Origin: Candidatus Accumulibacter conexus
GTDB taxonomy: Bacteria > Pseudomonadota > Gammaproteobacteria > Burkholderiales > Rhodocyclaceae
DNA: 64,000 nucleotides
Direction of reading: 5' to 3'
Assembly (NCBI GenBank): GCA_017592775.1
Contig: JAGFNJ010000024.1
Coordinates: forward strand, 1 to 64,000
In this document: in pieces, positions 55,455 through 64,000 of the stretch
How positions within the stretch are numbered: the stretch's first letter is position 1
Layout: each line of letters starts with the position of its first letter
Position numbers and translations under genes: made by a program
Notes under the pieces: model-generated
The model's input: only the letters and a program-made list of their open reading frames with translations
Told to the model about the DNA's origin: nothing
Databases searched by the model: none

Positions 55455-57524
55455 ATGCTGCAATGGACAAATTCGCGGCCGGTTCGTCTCGGCCTGCTGC
55501 TGACCGCCGCGTGCCTGAGCCCGCCGCTGCTGGCGGAGGAACCGGCGGCGCCGGATGCAGCCGTTGCGGTCGACATGAGCCTCGAGGACCTGCTCAACGT
55601 CGAGATCACCAGCGCGGCACGCAAGTCGCAACGGCTCAACGACGTCGCGGCAGCGGTCTACGTCATCAGTCGCGAGGACATCGAACGTTCGGGAGCGACC
55701 AACATTCCGGAAGCCCTGCGTCTGGCGCCGGGGGTCAACGTCGCACGCCTGGCGAACAACCGCTGGGCGGTCAGCGTGCGCGGCTTCAACAGCCGCTTTT
55801 CCAACAAGCTGCTGGTGCTGATGGATGGCCGCAGCATGTACTCGCACCTCTTCTCGGGCGTGTTGTGGGAGGTCGAGGACACGCTGCTCGAAGACATCGA
55901 GCGCATCGAAGTGATTCGCGGGCCGGGCGCGGCGATGTGGGGTGCGAACGCGGTCAACGGGGTGATCAACATCATCACGCGGCGGGCGCGCGACACTCAG
56001 GGCAGCCTGCTGGTCGCCGGTGCCGGCAGCGAGGAAAGCGCCTTTGCCTCGTTTCGCCATGGCATGGCGGCGGGCGACGGGCACCTGCGGGTGTGGGGCA
56101 AGGGGTTCGCGCGCGACGAGTCGGTGACGCCGCAAGGAGAGACGGGGAACGACTACTGGCGCGCCGGGCGCGCCGGTTTCCGCGGCGACTGGATGATGGG
56201 CGGCGGTCACCGGCTGACGCTCAGCGGTCAGGCCTACTATGGAACGTCGGGCGACACTTGGCACGTGCCGGACATCGGCTCGCCGGCAGGCGTGACGCTC
56301 ACCGACATGCGGCAGAAGGCAAGCGGCGGTTTCCTCATGGCGCGCAACGAATGGACGCTGCAAGGCGGCTCGGAAGCAGCCGTTCAGGCCTATGTTGCTG
56401 CCAGCGAGCTGGAGATCGCCGGCGCCTTCAAGGAACAGCGCACGACCGTCGACCTCGATTTCCAGCATCGCATTCTCCTCGGGGACCGGCATGACCTGGT
56501 CTGGGGCCTCGGCTACCGCCATTCGCAGGACGACATCAGCAGCGGCGGGATGATCAACATCCAGCCGCAGAAGCGGAGCTTCAGCCTCGTCAGCGCTTTC
56601 ATCCAGGACGAGATCACCCTCGTGCCCGATACCCTGCGCCTGCTGCTCGGCCTGCGCCTCGAGGACAACAGCTTTTCCGGCTTCGCGCCGCAGCCCAATG
56701 CGCGCATGATCTGGACGCCGAGTGCCAACCAGTCGCTGTGGGCGTCGGTTTCGCGCGCCGTGCGCACGCCATCGCGAGCCGAACTCGATGGGCAGGTGGA
56801 CGCTTTCGTCGTCCCGGCCCGATCGCCGGTCAATCCGACGCCGTTGCCGCTCGTCGTCAGCAACATCCCGAACGGGCAGGATTTGCCCAACGAAACACTC
56901 ACCGCCTATGAAATCGGTTACCGTCACCAGTTCGGCCCGGGCCTTTCGGCTGACGTCGCACTGTTCTACAACCTTTACGACGAACTGCGGGCACAGATGA
57001 CCGGCAGCCCGCGGTTGGTGCTGGCGCAGCCGCAGCCGTACGTGCTGCTGCCCGTGAGCCCCGACGACAGCGCCAAGGCACGCACGCACGGTGTCGAGAT
57101 TGCCGTCGACTGGTACCCGCTGCCATGGTGGCGAATCCAGCCGATCTACTCGTACCTCGACCTGCGTGCCTCGTCGAAGACCGGTGATCCGGCCTCGCTG
57201 CTCAGCGTCGAGACCACCAACAGCGGCAGTCCGCAGCACCAGTGGGCGCTGCGCTCGTCGATGTCCCTGTCGGAGCGGCAGCATTTCGACCTCTGGTTGC
57301 GCCATGTCGGCAAGCTCGCCGCATCCGGCTCGCCGCTCTACGTTCCGGCCTACACGACGCTCGATCTGCGCTACGCCTGGCGACCGACGCGCGATTTCGA
57401 ACTGTCGCTGGTCGGCCAGAACCTGCTCGACGGGCAGCACCCCGAGTCGGTCGCGAGCCTGCTGCCATCGCGCAATCTGGAGATCGAGCGCGGCTACTAC
57501 CTGAAGGCCCGGTGGCAGTTCTAG
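55455..57524 (+). CDS. TonB-dependent outer-membrane receptor
   Basis: 689-aa outer-membrane receptor. Signal peptide (ends SPPLLA), then a short N-terminal DMSLEDLLNVEITSAA segment, plug domain (VYVISREDIERSGATNIPEALRLAPGV, DGRSMYSHLFSGVLWEV, VIRGPGAAMWGANAVNGVINIITR) and a beta-barrel ending in aromatic F (ARWQF). It is of the Cir-like group found beside YfiR-family and hybrid-kinase genes in several betaproteobacteria; the ligand is unknown. ATG 55455 follows GGAGGATGAAGG. Ten bp separate it from the YfiR gene, so it probably heads the operon. Confidence 0.9.
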   Translation: MLQWTNSRPVRLGLLLTAACLSPPLLAEEPAAPDAAVAVDMSLEDLLNVEITSAARKSQRLNDVAAAVYVISREDIERSGATNIPEALRLAPGVNVARLANNRWAVSVRGFNSRFSNKLLVLMDGRSMYSHLFSGVLWEVEDTLLEDIERIEVIRGPGAAMWGANAVNGVINIITRRARDTQGSLLVAGAGSEESAFASFRHGMAAGDGHLRVWGKGFARDESVTPQGETGNDYWRAGRAGFRGDWMMGGGHRLTLSGQAYYGTSGDTWHVPDIGSPAGVTLTDMRQKASGGFLMARNEWTLQGGSEAAVQAYVAASELEIAGAFKEQRTTVDLDFQHRILLGDRHDLVWGLGYRHSQDDISSGGMINIQPQKRSFSLVSAFIQDEITLVPDTLRLLLGLRLEDNSFSGFAPQPNARMIWTPSANQSLWASVSRAVRTPSRAELDGQVDAFVVPARSPVNPTPLPLVVSNIPNGQDLPNETLTAYEIGYRHQFGPGLSADVALFYNLYDELRAQMTGSPRLVLAQPQPYVLLPVSPDDSAKARTHGVEIAVDWYPLPWWRIQPIYSYLDLRASSKTGDPASLLSVETTNSGSPQHQWALRSSMSLSERQHFDLWLRHVGKLAASGSPLYVPAYTTLDLRYAWRPTRDFELSLVGQNLLDGQHPESVASLLPSRNLEIERGYYLKARWQF

Positions 57525-57534
57525 GAGCCTGAGC

Positions 57535-58089
57535 GTGCGCTCCTTTCTTGGCAGCGGGCTGCTGGCGCTCGCCTGCGCTGTCGCCACCGCCGCCCAGGTG
57601 GCGGCGCAGACGGCAGTCAGCGAGGCGCAGGCGAAAGCCGGCTTCGTGCTCAACTTCGCGCGCTACGTCGAGTGGCCGGAGCGGGTTTTCGCCGCCCGTG
57701 ACGCGCCGATCCTGCTCTGTGTGCTCGGCCGCGATGAGGTGGCGACGGCATTGACCGCGCTCGACGGCCGCCAGGTCCAGGGGCGGCCGATTGCCGTCCG
57801 CCGCCTGGCGAACGCGGACGAGGCACGCCCGTGCCAGGTGCTGTTCATTGCCGAGTCGGAATCGCGGCGGTTGGCGCTGACGCTGCGCGCGGTTGCCGGC
57901 CAGCCGCTGTTGACGGTCAGCGACGCCGATGCTTTCATCGATGCCGGTGGCGCGATCGGCATCGTCCGCGGTGACGGACGCCTGCAGTTCGAGGTCAACC
58001 GTGCGGCGCTCGATCAGGCACAGCTCAAGGCCAGCTCGAACCTGTTGAAACTGGCGCGCAACCTTGCTGAAGCGAAGGGAAGGAATTGA
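57535..58089 (+). CDS. YfiR-family periplasmic regulator
   Basis: 184-aa exported protein of the YfiR/DUF4154 family. Signal peptide ends QVAAQ; the mature part has the family pattern [77 protein letters not shown] and a C-terminal helix [14 protein letters not shown]. In Pseudomonas, YfiR holds the membrane cyclase YfiN inactive in the periplasm. Here the neighbour is a CHASE8 hybrid kinase, whose sensor domain is of the same type as YfiN, so YfiR-like control of that kinase is a good hypothesis. GTG start at 57535, 8 nt after AGGAG. Confidence 0.9.
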   Translation: MRSFLGSGLLALACAVATAAQVAAQTAVSEAQAKAGFVLNFARYVEWPERVFAARDAPILLCVLGRDEVATALTALDGRQVQGRPIAVRRLANADEARPCQVLFIAESESRRLALTLRAVAGQPLLTVSDADAFIDAGGAIGIVRGDGRLQFEVNRAALDQAQLKASSNLLKLARNLAEAKGRN

Positions 58090-60476
58090 TGCTGCGCTTT
58101 GGCGATCTGCCGCTGCGGCAGAAACTGATGCTGATCATCGCACTGACGGCGGGTGCCGGCCTGCTGATCAGCACGCTGCTGTTCGCCGTTTCCGAGATCG
58201 AGGACAACCGCGCGGCCGAACTCGCCAAGCTGACCGGCATGGCCGAAGTGCTGGCCGCCAGCACCGCGCCGGCGATCGCCTTCGACGACGCGCGCACGGC
58301 GGCCGAGGCACTCGCCGGCCTGCGCGTTCGTCCGGAGTTCGTGCAGGCGACGATCACCCTGCCGGGCGGACAGGTGTTCGCACATTATCCGCCGGCAGCG
58401 GCGGCGATGACGCCGAACCAGTTGGGGGGGTCGGAACTGCAGGTGATCGGTTCCTTGTGGGGAGCGACGCTGCGCATCGAGTACCCGATCCGGCAGGGCA
58501 ACGAGGTCATCGGTACGCTGGCGATCGAATCCGATCTGGCGCCGATGTGGTCGGACATCGCGCAACGAATGCTGGTCGTTCTGGCCGGTGCCGCCATTGC
58601 ATTCGCTGGCGCGCTGGTGCTCGCGGCGCGCCTGCAGCGCTCGGTCTCGGAGCCGATCGGCGAACTGACGAAGGCCATGCGGCAGGTGGCGGGCGAGCGC
58701 GATTACTCGCTGCGCGTGTCCTTGCCCGACCGCCGCGACGAAGTCGGCGAACTGGTCGCCGGCTTCAACCGCATGCTCGGCGAGATCGCGGCGCGTGACG
58801 ACGAGCTGCGCCAGCACCGGGCGACGCTCGAGGAGCAGATCGAGCGCCGCACGGCGCAGTTGCGGCTGGCCAAGGAAGAGGCCGAGGCGGCGAACGTCGC
58901 CAAATCGCGCTTTCTCGCCAACATGAGCCACGAGATCCGGACGCCGATGAACGGCGTCATCGGCATGGCCGATCTGCTGCGCGATACGCCGCTGGCCGAG
59001 CAGCAGCGGCACTATCTCGGGACGCTGCGGCAGTCGGCGGAGTCGCTGCTGCATCTCCTGAACAACGTTCTCGACCTGTCGAAGATCGAGTCCGGGCGGC
59101 TCGATCTGGAGAACATCGCGTTCAGCCCGCAGCGGCTGGTCGAGGAGGTGGCGCAACCGTTCATGCACGCGGCGTCGGCGAAGGGGGTGCTGCTGACGGT
59201 CGTCGTCGGCGCCGACGTGCCGCCGGCGGTGCTCGGCGACCCGTTTCGCATCCGGCAGATCGTCAGCAACCTGCTGACGAACGCAGTCAAGTTCACCGAG
59301 CGCGGAACGATCGCCGTCTCGCTGACCTGCGAATGCGATGCCGGCGCGGCTGCCGGCGAAGTCGACGAGTGCCGGCTGTGCTACGCGGTGAGCGACACCG
59401 GCGTCGGCATTGCGCCGGCGGCGGCGGCGAAGCTGTTCGCGCCGTTCTCGCAGGCCGACAGTTCGACGACGCGGCGCTTCGGCGGTACCGGACTCGGGTT
59501 GGTGATCATCCGCGAACTGGCGCAGCGGATGGGTGGCGAGGTCGGTTTCGAGAGCGAGGAAGGACGTGGCTCGACCTTCTGGTTCCGGCAGCGTGCCGCG
59601 CGCCACGCCGGCCCGCTGGCGGGCGAGCAGGCGTCGGTGCTGGCCGGCAGCCTGGCGGGTGCGCGAGTCCTGGTCGCCGAAGACAACGCCGTCAACCGCG
59701 AGATCGCGGCGGCGATCCTGGAAGGTCTCGGCTGCGTGGTCGAGCTGGCGGAGGATGGCGCGCAGGCGGTGGTCGCGGCGCGTGCCGGCGCCCATGACGC
59801 GATCCTGATGGATTGCCAGATGCCGCTGATGGACGGCTACGCGGCGAGTCGCGCCATCCGCCGCGACGAGCAGGCGGGCGGCCGGGCGGCGGTGCCGATC
59901 ATCGCCCTGACGGCAAATGCGCTGGCCGGCGACCGCGAGCAGTGCCTGGCGGCCGGCATGGACGAGCATGTCGCCAAGCCGGTGACGCGCGAACAGCTTG
60001 CCGCGGCGCTGCGGCGTCACCTGCAGCCGCGGGCGGCAGCGACTGTCGCCACGGTGGCGGCGCCCGCCGACGAGCCGGCGCCGCACGGCGAGAGGCGGGC
60101 GGCGCTGGTCTTCGACGCCAGCGTCGTGCAGTCGCTGCCGATGGTCGCCGATGGCAGCAACCCGGGTTTCGCCGACCGGGTGCTCGATATGTTCGACCGC
60201 AACACGCGGCAGATGCTCGACGAGATCGACACCGCCAGCCGGCAGGGCGACCTGCCGACGCTGCAGCGGGCGGCGCACACGCTGAAGTCGTCGAGTGCGA
60301 CGGTCGGCGCGCTGGCGCTGTCCGAGCAGGCGAAGCAGCTCGAGATGCTGCTGCGTGCCGGCCGCGAGCCGGCCGGCGACTGGCCGGCTGTGTTGCGCGC
60401 CGCGCATGCGCAGTTCGCCGAGGCGCTGGCGCAGCATCGCGCCGCGGTGGCAACCGTCGCCGCTGAGGATCGTTGA
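58089..60476 (+). CDS. Hybrid histidine kinase 1 (CHASE8-HAMP-HisKA-HATPase-REC-Hpt)
   Basis: 795-aa inner-membrane hybrid kinase. First helix (about 13-33), CHASE8-like domain with [21 protein letters not shown], second helix (about 160-180), HAMP, HisKA with His281 in [12 protein letters not shown], HATPase ([29 protein letters not shown]), one REC with DCQMPLMDG and an Hpt with [12 protein letters not shown]. Its ATG overlaps the YfiR stop (TGATG). From about residue 275 to the end it is almost identical to the next kinase at DNA level. The YfiR-like protein is the likely periplasmic ligand. Confidence 0.92.
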   Translation: MLRFGDLPLRQKLMLIIALTAGAGLLISTLLFAVSEIEDNRAAELAKLTGMAEVLAASTAPAIAFDDARTAAEALAGLRVRPEFVQATITLPGGQVFAHYPPAAAAMTPNQLGGSELQVIGSLWGATLRIEYPIRQGNEVIGTLAIESDLAPMWSDIAQRMLVVLAGAAIAFAGALVLAARLQRSVSEPIGELTKAMRQVAGERDYSLRVSLPDRRDEVGELVAGFNRMLGEIAARDDELRQHRATLEEQIERRTAQLRLAKEEAEAANVAKSRFLANMSHEIRTPMNGVIGMADLLRDTPLAEQQRHYLGTLRQSAESLLHLLNNVLDLSKIESGRLDLENIAFSPQRLVEEVAQPFMHAASAKGVLLTVVVGADVPPAVLGDPFRIRQIVSNLLTNAVKFTERGTIAVSLTCECDAGAAAGEVDECRLCYAVSDTGVGIAPAAAAKLFAPFSQADSSTTRRFGGTGLGLVIIRELAQRMGGEVGFESEEGRGSTFWFRQRAARHAGPLAGEQASVLAGSLAGARVLVAEDNAVNREIAAAILEGLGCVVELAEDGAQAVVAARAGAHDAILMDCQMPLMDGYAASRAIRRDEQAGGRAAVPIIALTANALAGDREQCLAAGMDEHVAKPVTREQLAAALRRHLQPRAAATVATVAAPADEPAPHGERRAALVFDASVVQSLPMVADGSNPGFADRVLDMFDRNTRQMLDEIDTASRQGDLPTLQRAAHTLKSSSATVGALALSEQAKQLEMLLRAGREPAGDWPAVLRAAHAQFAEALAQHRAAVATVAAEDR
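58911..60449 (+). repeat. Direct repeat, copy 1 (kinase catalytic-REC-Hpt segment)
   Basis: About 1539 bp repeated at offset 2424 (copy 2 at 61335-62873). I saw only a handful of differences, four of them within the first 170 bp (around 58988 and 59055-59061) and one or two in the last 30 bp; the middle 1.3 kb appears identical. Boundaries coincide with [12 protein letters not shown] and the end of the Hpt domain. Confidence 0.92.
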
Positions 60477-60620
60477 ACCCGTGGTGATGGCAGCGATCCG
60501 CGCCGGTGGCCGCCATGTCGTATCATGCGGTCGCAGTCCGGTCGGCAGTGGGGTGGTCCTGCTGCCGACCACCGGTCGCCGTGCGCCCGGCTTGTTGCGA
60601 TGACCCGTTCCCGAGGCCCG

Positions 60621-62900
60621 ATGAGGATTCCCGCGGCGATGAGCAGTGAAGGGATGCCGCCCGACGGCGGCATGGCGACGGTGGTCGACCAGGGCCTCCG
60701 GGTCGAGCTGGAGTTGACCGGCAGCGCGATCGGCAAGGCCAGTGCTTCGGCGGTGGCGATGGTCTTCGGCCAGGCGGTGGTCGCCACGGTCAGTGCGGCC
60801 CATCTGTCGCTTCCGCTGGGCGTGCTGATCCTGCTCGTGGCGATCGCCGGTGCCGTCTGGCGCCGTTTGCTGCACCGCAAGTGGCCGCAACTCGCGCTGA
60901 CGCCGGCCGGTTATCGCCGGGCGTGCCGGTCTTTCCTCGGCATGACCGGGCTACTGGCGGCGAACAACGTGCTCGGTATCGCGGTGCTCTACCCGCAGGT
61001 CGCGCCGCAGGCGGCCGCGCTGGTGTTGATCGTCCTCCTGGCTTCGCTGACCGTCGCCGCGCTGTTCCTGACCCTCGTGCGCTGGGCGCTGATGCTGTGG
61101 CTGGTGCCGCCGTTGCTGGCGACGATGATCGTCTCGCTGCTGCAGGGCGATGGGCATGGCTATGTCCTGGCGTTCATTGCGCCGGTGTACGGGCTGATCG
61201 TTCTGCGCGCTGCGCGCGAGCAACTGGCGGCGGCCACGGAGCAGGTGCGGCAGCGGATCGAGGTCGAAGAGAGCGCCCGCGAGCTGGCCCGTGCCAAGCA
61301 GCAGGCCGAGGCGGCGAGCGCAGCCAAGTCGCTGTTTCTCGCCAACATGAGCCACGAGATCCGGACGCCGATGAACGGCGTCATCGGCATGGCCGATCTG
61401 CTGCGCGACACGCCGCTGGCCGAGCAGCAGCGGCACTATCTCGGGACGCTGCGGCAGTCGGCGGAGTCGCTGCTGCACCTGTTGAACAACGTTCTCGACC
61501 TGTCGAAGATCGAGTCCGGGCGGCTCGATCTGGAGAACATCGCGTTCAGCCCGCAGCGGCTGGTCGAGGAGGTGGCGCAACCGTTCATGCACGCGGCGTC
61601 GGCGAAGGGGGTGCTGCTGACGGTCGTCGTCGGCGCCGACGTGCCGCCGGCGGTGCTCGGCGACCCGTTTCGCATCCGGCAGATCGTCAGCAACCTGCTG
61701 ACGAACGCAGTCAAGTTCACCGAGCGCGGAACGATCGCCGTCTCGCTGACCTGCGAATGCGATGCCGGCGCGGCTGCCGGCGAAGTCGACGAGTGCCGGC
61801 TGTGCTACGCGGTGAGCGACACCGGCGTCGGCATTGCGCCGGCGGCGGCGGCGAAGCTGTTCGCGCCGTTCTCGCAGGCCGACAGTTCGACGACGCGGCG
61901 CTTCGGCGGTACCGGACTCGGGTTGGTGATCATCCGCGAACTGGCGCAGCGGATGGGTGGCGAGGTCGGTTTCGAGAGCGAGGAAGGACGTGGCTCGACC
62001 TTCTGGTTCCGGCAGCGTGCCGCGCGCCACGCCGGCCCGCTGGCGGGCGAGCAGGCGTCGGTGCTGGCCGGCAGCCTGGCGGGTGCGCGAGTCCTGGTCG
62101 CCGAAGACAACGCCGTCAACCGCGAGATCGCGGCGGCGATCCTGGAAGGTCTCGGCTGCGTGGTCGAGCTGGCGGAGGATGGCGCGCAGGCGGTGGTCGC
62201 GGCGCGTGCCGGCGCCCATGACGCGATCCTGATGGATTGCCAGATGCCGCTGATGGACGGCTACGCGGCGAGTCGCGCCATCCGCCGCGACGAGCAGGCG
62301 GGCGGCCGGGCGGCGGTGCCGATCATCGCCCTGACGGCAAATGCGCTGGCCGGCGACCGCGAGCAGTGCCTGGCGGCCGGCATGGACGAGCATGTCGCCA
62401 AGCCGGTGACGCGCGAACAGCTTGCCGCGGCGCTGCGGCGTCACCTGCAGCCGCGGGCGGCAGCGACTGTCGCCACGGTGGCGGCGCCCGCCGACGAGCC
62501 GGCGCCGCACGGCGAGAGGCGGGCGGCGCTGGTCTTCGACGCCAGCGTCGTGCAGTCGCTGCCGATGGTCGCCGATGGCAGCAACCCGGGTTTCGCCGAC
62601 CGGGTGCTCGATATGTTCGACCGCAACACGCGGCAGATGCTCGACGAGATCGACACCGCCAGCCGGCAGGGCGACCTGCCGACGCTGCAGCGGGCGGCGC
62701 ACACGCTGAAGTCGTCGAGTGCGACGGTCGGCGCGCTGGCGCTGTCCGAGCAGGCGAAGCAGCTCGAGATGCTGCTGCGTGCCGGCCGCGAGCCGGCCGG
62801 CGACTGGCCGGCTGTGTTGCGCGCCGCGCATGCGCAGTTCGCCGAGGCTCTGGCGCAGCATCGCGCCGCAGTGACGGCTGCAGGGGAGAAGGCCGCATGA
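60621..62900 (+). CDS. Hybrid histidine kinase 2 (multi-TM sensor-HisKA-HATPase-REC-Hpt)
   Basis: 759-aa hybrid kinase with a different sensor: five or six closely spaced transmembrane helices (about 45-195; [55 protein letters not shown]) and no large periplasmic domain. HisKA has His245. From there to the C terminus it equals kinase 1 at nearly every base. ATG 60621 is preferred, 4 nt after GAGG; several in-frame ATGs upstream (60525, 60600) and downstream exist. The shared REC and Hpt mean both kinases probably phosphorylate the same partner, the next gene, whose ATG overlaps its stop. Confidence 0.9.
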   Translation: MRIPAAMSSEGMPPDGGMATVVDQGLRVELELTGSAIGKASASAVAMVFGQAVVATVSAAHLSLPLGVLILLVAIAGAVWRRLLHRKWPQLALTPAGYRRACRSFLGMTGLLAANNVLGIAVLYPQVAPQAAALVLIVLLASLTVAALFLTLVRWALMLWLVPPLLATMIVSLLQGDGHGYVLAFIAPVYGLIVLRAAREQLAAATEQVRQRIEVEESARELARAKQQAEAASAAKSLFLANMSHEIRTPMNGVIGMADLLRDTPLAEQQRHYLGTLRQSAESLLHLLNNVLDLSKIESGRLDLENIAFSPQRLVEEVAQPFMHAASAKGVLLTVVVGADVPPAVLGDPFRIRQIVSNLLTNAVKFTERGTIAVSLTCECDAGAAAGEVDECRLCYAVSDTGVGIAPAAAAKLFAPFSQADSSTTRRFGGTGLGLVIIRELAQRMGGEVGFESEEGRGSTFWFRQRAARHAGPLAGEQASVLAGSLAGARVLVAEDNAVNREIAAAILEGLGCVVELAEDGAQAVVAARAGAHDAILMDCQMPLMDGYAASRAIRRDEQAGGRAAVPIIALTANALAGDREQCLAAGMDEHVAKPVTREQLAAALRRHLQPRAAATVATVAAPADEPAPHGERRAALVFDASVVQSLPMVADGSNPGFADRVLDMFDRNTRQMLDEIDTASRQGDLPTLQRAAHTLKSSSATVGALALSEQAKQLEMLLRAGREPAGDWPAVLRAAHAQFAEALAQHRAAVTAAGEKAA
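61335..62873 (+). repeat. Direct repeat, copy 2 (kinase catalytic-REC-Hpt segment)
   Basis: Second copy of the 1539-bp unit in kinase 2. Sequence before the boundary is only loosely similar to copy 1 (GCCGAGGCGGCGA then divergence), and after it the two genes differ fully. Confidence 0.92.
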
Positions 62901-64000
62901 GCACAACGACCGACCAGGGACACCTCCTGCTCGTCGACGACGACGAGATGATCCGCATGCTGGCCTCCGAGTCGCTGCAGCACGCCGGCTTCACGGTCAG
63001 CGAGGCGGGCGATGGCGATGCCGCGCTGCGCCTCGTCGCGGAGCAGGAGTTCGACCTGCTGCTGCTCGACGTGGTGATGCCCGGCATCGACGGCTACGAC
63101 GTCTGCCGGGCGATCCGCCGCAGTCCGCGCGGGCAGTCGCTGCCGATCATGATGCTCACTGGGCTCAACGACACCGAGTCGATCGAGCGTGCGTACGCGG
63201 CTGGCGCCACCGACTTCGTCACCAAGCCGATCAACTGGCTGCTGCTGACCCAGCGCGTGCGTTACGGCCTGCGTGCGGGGCGTGCGCAGGCGGCCGTGCG
63301 GCATGGCCGGGAGAGCCTCGAGCGCGCGCAGCGGCTGGCGCGGATGGGAAGCTGGGAGTGGTCGCTGGCGCTGGCACGTTTCAGTTGTTCCGAGCAGTTG
63401 CGGCGAATCTGCGACGACATCGAACTCACCGGCAGCAGCACCCCGGAGCGTTTTCTCGAGCGGGTGCAGCGCAGCGACCGTGCGGTCGTCGCGGCGGCGC
63501 GGCAGCGGCTGATGAGCGAGGGAACGCCCTACCAGGCGACCTACGGCCTGCGACGCGGCGATGGTTCGCTGGTCGAGGTGTTCGAGGAGGCGATCGCCAT
63601 CCGCGACGCTGCCGGTCGCATCGTCAAGCTGGAAGGGATCACCCAGGACATCAGCGAACTGGTGCAGGCGCAGCGCCGGATCGAGCACCTGGCGCTGCAC
63701 GATCAGCTGACCGGGCTTGCCAACCGGCAGTTCTTCAACGAACTGGTGACGCTGGAACTCGAGCGCGCGCAGCGCGTCGCGACTGCGTGCGCGATCATCC
63801 ACATCGATCTCGATCACTTCAAGAGCTTCAACGATGCGCTTGGCGACGCCAGCGGCGACCGCCTGCTGTGCGGCGTCGCCGAACGCCTGCAGCGCTTCGT
63901 CAGCGGCCGTGAGGCGCAGAACCTGAAACCACCGATGCGGGCCCACGAGACGGTGGCGCGGATCGACGGCGACTCGTTTGCGCTGCTGCTGGTCGACCTG
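62897..64000 (+). CDS. REC-PAS-GGDEF response regulator, 5' part (window end)
   Basis: First 368 residues of a response regulator; the frame is open at the window edge. REC with Asp58 and Lys110 (VTKPINW), PAS domain (about 150-265: [31 protein letters not shown]), then a GGDEF domain ([30 protein letters not shown]) whose active-site motif reads RIDGDSF instead of RxGGDEF. With two key positions changed it is unlikely to make c-di-GMP. A downstream EAL domain is probable but out of view. Its REC closely resembles that of the regulator at 49981-52080, and the ATG overlaps the kinase 2 stop. Confidence 0.9.
   Translation, partial: MSTTTDQGHLLLVDDDEMIRMLASESLQHAGFTVSEAGDGDAALRLVAEQEFDLLLLDVVMPGIDGYDVCRAIRRSPRGQSLPIMMLTGLNDTESIERAYAAGATDFVTKPINWLLLTQRVRYGLRAGRAQAAVRHGRESLERAQRLARMGSWEWSLALARFSCSEQLRRICDDIELTGSSTPERFLERVQRSDRAVVAAARQRLMSEGTPYQATYGLRRGDGSLVEVFEEAIAIRDAAGRIVKLEGITQDISELVQAQRRIEHLALHDQLTGLANRQFFNELVTLELERAQRVATACAIIHIDLDHFKSFNDALGDASGDRLLCGVAERLQRFVSGREAQNLKPPMRAHETVARIDGDSFALLLVDL

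Noticed and set aside
58014-60890. 958-aa - strand open frame opposite hybrid kinase 1 (and a similar 651-aa one opposite kinase 2)
   Set aside because: Antisense of the repeated kinase catalytic segment; its apparent duplication simply follows the DNA repeat.

Overview
This 64 kb window is a gene-dense, high-GC bacterial chromosome segment with no phage, CRISPR array, rRNA or intact insertion sequence visible. The gene content points to a betaproteobacterium near Rhodocyclales, of the Candidatus Accumulibacter kind. Supporting signs are a circularly permuted tmRNA gene, a FleSR/FlrBC-controlled flagellar cluster with sigma-54 promoters, a DabA-type inorganic-carbon module, and many hybrid kinases and GGDEF proteins beside a TonB receptor and a YfiR-family protein. 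The taxonomic placement is inference.

Layout. (1) 1-305: 3' end of a NuoB/HyfI-like iron-sulphur subunit of a group 4 hydrogenase-like complex, + strand. (2) 601-14093, - strand: ten tightly packed genes that look like one operon. They encode a NuoM-like protein, a long DabA (DUF2309), a NuoL-like DabB, two more NuoM-like proteins, a half-length aldehyde dehydrogenase-like protein, a D-2-hydroxyacid dehydrogenase and ModA-ModB-ModC. (3) 14328-20426, + strand: acylphosphatase, Dyp-type peroxidase, a repeat-rich exported protein, an M23 peptidase, a GntP-family permease, a solute-binding protein and an EamA exporter. (4) 20662-23937: a very large beta-propeller/Y_Y_Y/GGDEF protein. (5) 23968-38022: flagellar genes. 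fliF-G-H-I-J and fliK-L-M-N-O-P-Q-R are on the - strand; the flrB/fleS kinase, flrC/fleR activator and fliE are divergent on the + strand. Sequence-visible sigma-54 promoters precede fliK and fliE. (6) 38209-38462: permuted ssrA with its own promoter and terminator. (7) 38693-46570, - strand: an unrecognised 123-aa gene, an APH/AAA kinase, a P-type ATPase, a CorA-like protein and a fructosamine-kinase-family protein; a small + strand lipoprotein gene follows. (8) 47231-64000: a c-di-GMP and phosphorelay island. On the - strand are a small exported protein, a hybrid kinase, a REC-PAS-GGDEF-EAL regulator, a GGDEF protein and a PAS-GGDEF-hemerythrin protein. Divergently on the + strand are a TonB receptor, a YfiR-family protein, two hybrid kinases and a REC-PAS-GGDEF protein that runs off the window.

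How the parts fit. The Dab/NuoM module probably couples ion gradients to CO2/bicarbonate handling. Its shared operon with molybdate uptake and two dehydrogenase-like genes is unusual. FlrC with sigma-54 should drive the fliE and fliK units. A FliA-like (sigma-28-like) element in front of the TonB-YfiR-kinase operon may tie the c-di-GMP island to motility.

Most striking points: the ten-gene Dab/Mod operon and its apparently degenerate NuoM paralogue; the permuted tmRNA with a 4-nt spacer; and a ~1.54 kb near-identical direct repeat that makes the catalytic halves of two adjacent hybrid kinases almost the same.
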